From: Calvatia gigantea
Lineage: Eukaryota; Basidiomycota; Agaricomycetes; Agaricales; Lycoperdaceae
DNA length: 64,000 bases
Assembly: GCA_025093985.1 (NCBI GenBank)
Contig: JACAAK010000006.1
Location: 620,001 to 684,000 of the forward strand
Direction: 5' to 3'
Numbering within the stretch: the stretch's first letter is position 1; each line of letters starts with the position of its first letter. Positions 56,192 through 64,000 of this stretch are shown here, piece after piece. The notes under the pieces were generated by a model. It did no database searches and was not told the DNA's origin. It worked only from the letters and a program-made list of their open reading frames with translations. A program made the translations under genes and the position numbers.

Positions 56192-56203
56192 GGTTATGGG
56201 CCC
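56192..56203 (+). promoter_or_regulatory. Primer binding site, family B copy 4
   Basis: GGTTATGGGCCC abuts the 5' LTR and is identical to the sites of copy 2 and the intact copia. The next ~250 bp also stay close to the copia leader (for example CAGTCCTACATGATGCT), which is where a packaging signal would be expected. Confidence 0.8.
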
Positions 56204-59200
56204 CGACCGCTGCTCACTCGGACCGCGTTAGCAACACTGGTAGAGTTTGAGGAGGCTACGGTCGCTTTCAACCTGGGAGACAGTGGTGCCTTTGGTCCAC
56301 TTGATACCCTGTCTGACCCATGTTGTGAACGTGTGCACTACGCACAGCAGTCCTACATGATGCTGACATGTTGTTACCCCATCTTGGTTTTTGACCTGGC
56401 AAACTGTCATCTCCGGTCTGGTTTGACTGCTTTAGGTCCACTCCCCATTCTGGGTTGCAGCAGAACTGTTCCACTCTGGTTGCTCCACCTCTGTTCTGGT
56501 ATTCTCTCTCTGATCAACGATGACACTTTGGGCTTTCTGGAATTCTCTTCAAATCCGCCTCAGTAATTTACTATATGATGTATCATCTACGCTGAGCATT
56601 ATGCTCCGCTTTGCTGGTTAATTAGCTGGTCTTGATGACCGCAATAAAACCGCAGTGTCAGGCAAAATTATAAGCCTTGTGTTCTCATGTTTCAAGTCAA
56701 TTGGGCAAGTCCCACCTTGAGTAGAATAACACACCATGAGCATATACCTGAGCTATTTGACTCACTTAAGCTGGCAGTTATAAGCCGCTAAGGCCCACTT
56801 AAGCAAATAAAGCTGGGATATAGAAAATATCTTTGAGAAGTCCATCGTTGGTTTCTTCACTTTAGGCTTTAACGCTTTACCCCTTCCATGTCTATTCGAC
56901 CACCACTTCATTCTTTCCACGGATAGCTCATGCGCTTCAAGCACTTTATGCCATGCTAAGGCAGTGGGCTGCCATATTTGCAGCGCTTATGCTGGTATGG
57001 TAGACAGCAGCCGCAAGGCTTGCAGCACCAATAAAACCATGGCATTATGCCAATAGCAGCAGCACTTGCAGCATTTGCAAAAATATCCAAAGAAGATAGC
57101 AAGGAGAAGAACACTAATCGCGTCCTTGCAGCTGGGAAATAAGGGGAGAAGGATAATGAGCTGGTAATACCGCCATTATGTCATTTCAGGAAATACTTCA
57201 GAATATAGTTTAAATATGCCGCTGGCTCGAGCGATTGCTGCCATATACTATTTCTCTTATAAAGGAGCTGCATTGCTATATGTCGCGCCCTGCTTCTAGC
57301 ATCAACATTGCTTCACTTGTGTTAAGCACATGTCCACATGCCCAAGTTTGAAGACCTGTTTCAAGTCAGAGCATGAACGAGCACATTAAAAATGCTTTGT
57401 CCGCCAACTACAGGAATACAATGATTGCTTTAAGGAAGTTTGACTTTATAGAAGTCGCCATCCATTATTAGGACTTGAGCGCACTATTTAGCAACTATAA
57501 TTGAGAAAGAGGATGTGTTTAGCACTATATGATGCAATATGCCGACAAATTCCTTAAGAAATCCTTTAGACCGCTCTTTATGGAGCTTGGTGCTGGAGGA
57601 GTTCTTGAGTTGCCATCTAAAAAGATGTCGCTGACCCTGATACCAATGGAAGGATATATGGTAGTGCTTTCGACTTCATACTCCTTGATAAATGCTGTGA
57701 ATAACGGTGTACTGCATAAGATGTAAGCACTGGCTATAAATCCTTTTCTACGCAACAAGTGAGAAATCCTTACGGATCATATGAAGGTGATAGCGGGAGC
57801 ACATTGCTCTATTCACTTGAGAAGAATATCCATTAAAGGATCTTGTGAATCGCATCATTATAAAAGAAAGGAAATTACGACATGTCTAGGAATTAGCAGA
57901 ATAGCTCCCAACGTATAACGGTTGAGCTTCAGTACAATGTCACCAGATTTAATTCTTAGACCTCGCCACTTTACATTAGGCTTGAGGCAAGAAACTGGAA
58001 TCCTACGGGAATGACAAGTATCTGAACTGCTTTCATATTCCAGCATTTGTCTATGACATTAGGGATAAAGATTTGAAGTGCCACATTTGTGTGCAGCCAA
58101 TCTATATCGAGAAAATCTTATAATGTATGTCCTCGAGTGTAATGCTTTTGAGGCAATCATTGAAGGTCACCACCTTTGCAATAAGTCATGCAGAGCTGTT
58201 TTAGTTCACCCAATCTCATCATTGTACACGAACTTGCGATTACAAGCAAGGAGATGAATGGTTGTTGAACATTATGCCTACTAGACTATATCATTTGACA
58301 TCATTGAACAGAACTTCCTATGATTATGCCTTCTTCACTCATCTTTTACGACTTGTCAAGATGTCACATTATTTCATCGCCACTCTGGATTATTTCACAA
58401 GGGAAATTGCATCAGTACCTTTATCCAGAATCTTTTATATGAATATCCTCATCCTTGAGCGTAATACTCGGACTTGATGGAATTGCTAGTCATCTATTAT
58501 GACGCTACTCTATGACTTCTCATCTCATGATGATAGTTGTCCTCCTTCGAAAGAAGTTATGAGGCTCTAAGATTCATTAGAGAAACCTCTACAGTATAGC
58601 TGACAATGGCCAATGTTGCAACTGATTATGGAGGAGAGTTTGTCTAAATGAGAGCAATAGCAAACATTCATGGCATAAATAACCCACTTAAACCTCCTAC
58701 TCCCAATGCTTTCGCAACGGTTGATGTAGAGAGACTGATCCACACTACACTTTGAGAGCCTAAAAAGCTTTATGGCAACGGGAATGTCTTACCCATCTCA
58801 GTGATAGTTTAAGTGTTGACTAGAGCGTAATGCGCCAGTCCAAGCGTTTATAGTGGAAGACACTTAATTGTGTAAATCAAGGGATAAACCATTAATTTGG
58901 TTCTGTACTGTGGGTTTGGCTTCGCGGCGCATCAGTTAACATGATGACCACCCAAACATGATCGCTTATTCAAGATGTAACATACCTTGATCGTTTGATC
59001 AACGAGAACTTTTAAGTTCAAGTGGCACACAGAAAGGCTTAACGTTCTACGAACAATCCACATTTGGATGCCTTACTCGATGAGGGAATATACCCTTAAA
59101 ATGTCATGATTCAGCAACTGGATAGCAGTAACCAGTTCATTTGCAAAGAAGAGAGCAAAACCTGCACAAAGCAAGAAGTGGCTATACTTCTTTATCCACC

Positions 59201-61852
59201 ATCCTTAGATGTCGCAGGATATATTCCATTTAACTCCACAATCACCTCCTGAATCCTTTCCATTTCCATTTGAGAAATCTCCACTCATTATATCCTATGT
59301 CTTACGCTGACATATTCACCAATTTAATGCATAACATGCGCATCCTTTACAGGATATCTACCGCTTTTGACACACTACACTTCTGTGTCACCACTTATGT
59401 GGAATGACTGTTGTGGAGGAGTTATAGAATAAAATGCTGGTTAATACGCATTGCACAATTGAACCTGAATAGGAAAGACTGCACTGTTCATTATGCAGGT
59501 CACCTACAGGTAGACTATAATGGATTAGGCGTTCAATTTCAAGAAGAACTCGTTTGGACTCACCGACTAGAGTTGGACAAGCATAAGACTTGCTACGCGT
59601 TCACGCTAGCATTTACCAGAAAAGCGCAACAGCTCGGATATATCATCCTAAAAATATGTGATGGTTATACCTCCATATGAGCTTTCACCTCGCAGAGCTT
59701 AACAAACTTGCAAGAAAATTCTTTTTATTTCTGGAATTGCATCGATAATGATCCGCCAATCGAAAACACTCGTTGCTGAGGGAGGAGTACAGTAAAACTA
59801 GTTCTTAATTGCTGGTGAATAACCACATACGATTAAAGCCTTCAATAGCTACACTTTGCTGGTCCGTCTTAATTGATGTGTGCTGCAGTGGTTTGTAACA
59901 TGATAAACACTCTCTGAGCCCTAAAAAGCGATATGATTGAGTAACATGTATTAGGAAACTTAACATGCTGAAAAGCATGGAGGAGAACAACGGATATAGT
60001 ATTCTTACTCCAAATCCGATGACCACCTTATCCTGCGCTTCACAGCAAAGGAACTTCATTAAGTTGAAGGCATTGCTTTTGTGATTCAATTCTCCAGTTA
60101 TCCACACATGTGAGAAATGCTTAGCGTTGATGACAAAACTGCTTTTGCAGACTGGATGAGAAGATACACTGGAATAATCTGACGGGCTTCGGCTTACCAG
60201 ATAAGAAGAAGAGTTTGAATGACACCAGACGAGCACCATAAGTGTTACGTGGAACGAATCTTCAATCCTTGACTGAGCTGGATTTAATCCACCTTCATGT
60301 GATTATGCTGGATTTTATCCGCATTTTCCAAAACCACTTTGTCAACCTTGCTTTGGCAATAAAGTCTAACGGCCTTGCAACTAGCTGGCTCGAGCGATTG
60401 CTGCAACATGATACTGATTCCTACGTCATCACGAGCCCTCCTCTTTGGAGTTGATGGGGAAAACACAAAGGATATGATATTCCCTTCTGCCTTCTTATGA
60501 AGACACTTGGATAAAAATATTAGGTTAAGAAATATTCCTTTCCGCCACAGTTGCTGGAAAAATATATTCATAGGACTTTCAATTGTTCCTATCACCTCTC
60601 GCGAGTCGCTGATAAAACAAATGGGGAGTTATCCCCGCCGACGTCTCATGACGAGCATCTTAGGCAAAAATAACATTAGGAAATTATTCCTTCCTCCTCT
60701 AACGAGTTGTAGGAGAAAATATTATAAGGTTTACACTTTTACCTTTCCACCTCTTACGAGTTGTTGGATAAAATAAATCAGGAACATATTCCTTCATACT
60801 CAATCAGGAGTCAACTGTAAAAATATGGCAGGAACTTATTCCTTTTGTAAGATAAAAATAAGATAGGGTCGAACGATCCTTTCTCTCTTTTACAAGATTG
60901 AGGAAAAACTTCATAGGTTTTGAATGTAACCTTCCACCTCTTTGTGAGTCTACAGTAAAACATTTACATGGAATTTATCCATCTGCCTCAAATCGAGAGT
61001 CCGGGAAAAATATATGGGGTCAATTTCAAGATCCTTCCACCTCTTCGGAGTTGTATGGAAAAACAAATAAGGGACTTAATTGTTCCTCCCTCCTTTTCGG
61101 AGTTGACGGGAAAGAACAAAAAGTGTGTATACATTCCTTGGGACTGAATCCTTAATCTGCATCAGCCGAAATGCCTTTTGCATGGAGGAAAATTGCATGA
61201 GACCACTTCCATTTACGAATCCATTAATTTGGAATTTGTTTGAGTCAAATCAGAACAAGGCTTGTAGTATCATTGCTCCGCTGGCTCATAGGACTGCCGC
61301 GGCTGATTGATCTACATAACCGCAAAGTGACGGCCTTGGTTACACTGGCTTACTGCCGCTTTCTTGATCTCACAATAAATCGCATGCTGGATTAGCGACC
61401 AGTGATTTATCACTTAGGAGTTCGCATCAGCAAAAATGGTTTTTGTATTTCGCACCTACGTGGAAAAACAGATTTGTTGAACACTTCAAAAGAATTGCAG
61501 TTTACAATTTCTGGAGGAGCCCTTCTAGGCTTTCCTACTCCTTGCTCTTAGATGAAAGTTGCAGCGAGTTAGTCACGGGAGTTTAAAGTGAGCTAAAGGA
61601 CATTTGATAGCTCAAAGCATTGTTGTTGCGTCCTTTATGGCCATCATAGCAATTGCTAGCATCAATTCCTCTCCGCTACAGGAATTCTTTTCCAACTTTC
61701 AAAAGCTGGTTAATTCCGCATGATCGTTGATGACTCCAACATTTGACATTTGGCTTTGCCGCTCTTTTGTTGAAGATTCCAATGTCTAAGTCTGGTTTCA
61801 ATACTGCTAGATTATTGAAGTGTTAATCTTCCCCCCTTCAAGTGAGGAGGAG
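56204..61852 (+). pseudogene. Decayed copia gag-pol interior of family B copy 4
   Basis: Colinear with the copia polyprotein from leader to polypurine tract, but no frame exceeds about 145 codons. Anchors are the TDNGGEY region near 58625, the LVAEGGV region near 59775 (GAGGGAGGAGTA), the RT start near 60060-60180 and the ~50-bp array near 60430-61145. Breaks coincide with those of copies 1 and 2, so the element multiplied after losing coding capacity. A 133-codon frame across the LTR and leader (56165-56566) has a relative in copy 2 but is not kept in the intact copia, and I regard it as chance. Confidence 0.85.
60430..61145 (+). repeat. ~50-bp unit array, family B copy 4
   Basis: This is the third full version of the array, with about fourteen units in the order of copies 1 and 2. 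At several sites it keeps CG where copy 2 has CA or TG, and vice versa, so each copy has lost different CpGs since a common ancestor. Confidence 0.82.
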
Positions 61853-62397
61853 TGTTGAATCTCACTCCATACCACTATGTTGGTTCAGTCTATTTATAGC
61901 TGAAATGGGGTTCGAGTATTTCACCTTCAGAGGGTCGATAATAACGGACCATCACAGACTATGTATGCAGTAGTTGTACCGCCCTTCTGGTAGTTGGTTA
62001 TACCCTCCACATGGAACCTTCTAGTACATGCGTCATACACAGTATGCTCTGATTATGCTACTGGTAGTTAGACCTCACCTGTATAAGGGTTCAGAGTGTA
62101 CAGACCAGGGATATTAGTATATATACCCTTATGTAGCATTGTAGTATGTAGGCCTTTTGGCTACACCCTTTGGCATAAGACACTATGTCTTCTCTGTTCT
62201 ACACTAGCTTCTCTAAGCATTGCTTCCCCTCTCCTCAAGACTCTCTGAGTACGCTGGTATAAGCAGGACTATGTCCACTACCATGTGCCTCTCCTACTGG
62301 AACGTCTCCCAGATGAATACGACTACCCTCCACCGCTGACGCCTACACACTTAGGTAGTGTGAACTTATATTGGGATGTCTACTCATTCTCTCAACA
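61853..62397 (+). repeat. 3' LTR of family B copy 4
   Basis: It has the same ends as 55647-56191 and is followed by the CAAAC duplication, after which gypsy-2 integrase resumes. Confidence 0.93.
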
Positions 62398-62402
62398 CAA
62401 AC

Positions 62403-63228
62403 AGATGGTCAAACTGAGCACATCAACAGAGAAGTAGAGACCTATATCTGCCTGTACTGCAACTACGACCAGGATGACTGGGTGGAATGGCTCCCCATCA
62501 TAGAGTTTTAGTACAATGACAAACGACATGGAGGAACACAAGAGACACCATTTTTCCTAAATTATGGAAGAAATCCATGGAAAGGCAAAAACGAGCCAAT
62601 AACAAACAACCCTGTCGCCACAGCATTCCTGGAATGACTACAGCGCACCCGAGACAATGCCTCATCAGCACTATGGACATATCAAGAAAAGATGAAACAG
62701 CAACACGACCGCCACAGAACCCACACCAGCATTTACCAAACAGGAGATAGAGTATGGTTAGAAAACACCAATATCCATACCAATCAATCATCAAAGAAGC
62801 TAGGCCAAAAACGGTATGGACCTTTCCTTATTAAGGAGAAGATAGGAGAAGCAGCATATCGGCTGAAACTGCTGGATGGATGGGCCATCCATGATGTATT
62901 CAATGAACAGCTCCTAACACCAGCACACCAGGCGGAGTTCCCAAGTCAAAAACAGCCATTAGCGCCCGACCCGGTGATCATCAATAACGAAGAAGAGTAC
63001 GAAGTAGATGAGATCCACAGACAACGAAAGTGAGGAAGGGGCTATCAATTCCTAGTCCACTGGAAGGGGTACAGCAATGAAGAAGATACGTGGACAGTGG
63101 AGTCTAACCTGGAAAACACTAAAGATGCCATAAGGGACTACCTGAAAAGGCATCCAGAGGATACCCATAAAAGAGGGGGCAGAAAACACAAAAAAACAGC
63201 AAACAAGCAACCCAGACAAAGGAACTAA
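62403..63228 (+). pseudogene. Gypsy-2 pol, second part: integrase end and chromodomain
   Basis: The frame resumes with the DGQTE motif, which holds the catalytic Glu, and continues through ETPFFLNYGRNPW to the GPFLIKEKIGEAAYRLKL segment and a chromodomain (YQFLVHWKGYSNEEDTW, near 63042). It ends in TAA at 63226-63228. Stops are TAG at 62509 (where EF-x-YND is usual) and TGA at 62635 and 63031. The last one stands in RQRK-stop-GRGY, an Arg-like position. The 6756 bp added by the insertion is a multiple of three, so frame is unchanged. The chromodomain is thought to steer integration to marked chromatin. Confidence 0.86.
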
Positions 63229-63234
63229 ACAAAC

Positions 63235-64000
63235 ATGCCTGCCTCCCAATCCAACCACATCGCTATCGACTCCCTTGTCCATCCCACTCCCACCAGAATC
63301 TCCTCTCTTCTGTTTCCCGAGCTAGGCAATAGCCGAGCACCTGCTCCCCAGGGAACTCATTTCAATCTCGCTAAGACACCATCCTCTGCACAAGGACTCC
63401 TTGAAGCCTTGCTTAAAGATGTCGACAAGGCAACCAACAGTGAAATCGAGAACATTACCACCCAGAACAAACGATTGGTAGTAAACTGGCACATTACCCT
63501 CGCCACTGCGTATATCACCTTTGCTGATATGTATGCCGGATTCACCAACACCTCCTCCTCCACCAACCAGCATATCTCCGCCATCTTCCAAGCACTAGAC
63601 CAGTCCACCCTCACCCCTAATGAAAAAGATCACATCCAAGGACTCCAAAGCCGAATCGATTTGGGCCTTGAGGTCTTCAATCACCTCGACATCGCCAATA
63701 TATTCCTAGAACTCACCGACATAGCCATGAAGTTACTCGGAAGAGACAAGTCAAATGAAGACCCCGACATCAATACCTTGGTTGACAGAATCCACATCAC
63801 CCTGTCCAAACTACATGATACCATCAACCCCACACCACCAACCCACGCTGATATCCCTATGGATGAGGAAACCACGGTTTTAATGAAAGAAGAAGTCAAT
63901 GCCCTCCGTCGCTTCATTAAAACCATCACACTGCCACAACTCATATCAGTTTTTCTCCCGCCCACAAGATTCCGCACTGTGTTGCCAGGACAAGAAAAGG
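63235..64000 (+). CDS. Gypsy-2 ORF3 (partial, open to the window end)
   Basis: ATG 63235 lies 6 nt after the pol stop, in the same frame. The frame is open for 255 codons to the last base, with no TGA, unlike pol. It starts MPASQSNHIAIDSL. A helical part (LLEALLKDVDKATNSEIENI, then TTQNKRLVVNWHITLATAY) resembles gypsy-1 ORF3 (ALQSALSSE ... SQNTRLSHRVHEIRLAY) in the pattern QN-x-RL, H and LA-x-AY. No signal peptide or membrane helix is visible, so an envelope protein is unlikely. A Cys/His module like those of gypsy-1 and gypsy-3 would be expected further downstream. Function unknown. Confidence 0.72.
   Translation, partial: MPASQSNHIAIDSLVHPTPTRISSLLFPELGNSRAPAPQGTHFNLAKTPSSAQGLLEALLKDVDKATNSEIENITTQNKRLVVNWHITLATAYITFADMYAGFTNTSSSTNQHISAIFQALDQSTLTPNEKDHIQGLQSRIDLGLEVFNHLDIANIFLELTDIAMKLLGRDKSNEDPDINTLVDRIHITLSKLHDTINPTPPTHADIPMDEETTVLMKEEVNALRRFIKTITLPQLISVFLPPTRFRTVLPGQEK

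Larger units (their letters stand above)
55647..62397 (+). mobile_element. Family B non-autonomous copia-derived element, copy 4 (complete)
   Basis: The 6751-bp element has 545-bp LTRs (55647-56191 and 61853-62397) and the duplication CAAAC (55642-55646 and 62398-62402). It keeps the primer site at 56192-56203 and the polypurine tract before 61853. The interior is the same non-coding copia relic as copies 1 and 2. It lies in the integrase region of gypsy-2, at HPQT-DGQTE. It carries no nested element and is the best type copy of the family. Its two LTRs differ mainly at CpG-derived sites, for example ACATTGG against ATGTTGG, both derivable from ACGTTGG. Confidence 0.93.
51450..64000 (+). mobile_element. 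Gypsy-2: Ty3/gypsy chromovirus with ORF3, split by family B copy 4
   Basis: The element starts with LTR-D (51450-51756) and runs off the window. Order is gag, protease, RT, RNase H, integrase, chromodomain and ORF3. A complete family B element (55647-62397) lies in the integrase coding region. Without it, pol is one frame from 52951 to 63228. That frame contains at least 13 TGA and one TAG, and the gag frame has one TGA. The proteins are clearly distinct from gypsy-1 and gypsy-3. The 3' LTR is beyond 64000, so total length and target duplication cannot be given. Confidence 0.9.

Noticed and set aside
56165..56566. A 133-codon frame across LTR and leader of family B, with a 143-codon relative at 20704-21135.
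   Set aside because: The leader is conserved for priming and packaging, and the intact copia has a stop soon after the primer site in this frame, so conservation follows the RNA and not a protein.
52445..63033. TGA reassigned to Trp in the gypsy elements, because reading through TGA gives long coherent proteins.
   Set aside because: At most positions with a clear family consensus the expected residue is Arg, not Trp. TGG is used for Trp in the same genes. CGA to TGA at CpG, together with R to W, R to C and D to N changes, explains the pattern without a code change.

Overview
This window looks like transposon-dense fungal chromosomal DNA, most likely from an agaricomycete-like basidiomycete. 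The evidence is a 47-nt intron in an F-box gene, fungal chromodomain Ty3/gypsy elements, Ty1/copia elements, a Tc1/mariner family, and decay concentrated at CpG sites. I cannot name the species. Only about 43.66-50.1 kb looks like ordinary single-copy DNA. It holds an F-box gene, a broken divergent F-box paralogue, a gene resembling the N-terminal part of GTPBP1/2, and a truncated unknown gene.

Left part (1-32 kb): a 3' part of a decayed but LTR-bounded copia derivative (called family B here) occupies 1-4538. A solo LTR (LTR-C, 5195-32152) was then split twice. One insertion is a complete family B copy (5521-21652, minus, target duplication ACATC). The other is a Ty3/gypsy element (gypsy-1, 21676-31948, plus, GAACA). 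The B copy carries a better preserved copia element in its 3' LTR (5652-14377, minus, AGTTC) and a solo LTR of a further family (19744-20365, GCATG). The copia holds a full Tc1 element (6529-8133) and a one-ended Tc1 fragment (5883-6215). Gypsy-1 holds a second full Tc1 (23684-25288). Boundaries and target duplications let the order of insertion be read directly.

Middle part (32-43.7 kb): a 68-bp minisatellite is interrupted by gypsy-3 (32686-41507, minus, GTCTC). Next comes a mosaic of LTR-D copies, a family B fragment and LTR-C pieces that runs into the broken F-box gene.

Right part (50-64 kb): a B fragment (50110-51112), a 62-bp tandem repeat, then gypsy-2 (51450 to beyond the window end, plus). 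Its integrase is split by a complete family B copy (55647-62397, CAAAC).

How the parts work together: family B copies share the same broken gag-pol and an internal array of about fourteen ~50-bp units, yet keep LTRs, primer site, polypurine tract and target duplications. They therefore look like non-autonomous passengers mobilised in trans by a copia like the one at 5652-14377, which has the same primer site and LTR start. All three gypsy elements carry a third ORF just after pol, in the position of env. In two of them it ends in a paired zinc-knuckle-like module. Most in-frame stops in the gypsy and copia genes are TGA at positions where related proteins carry Arg, the result expected from CGA to TGA change at CpG. 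Tc1 has also acted as a mutagen: a TACAGTA excision scar frameshifts the copia reverse transcriptase.
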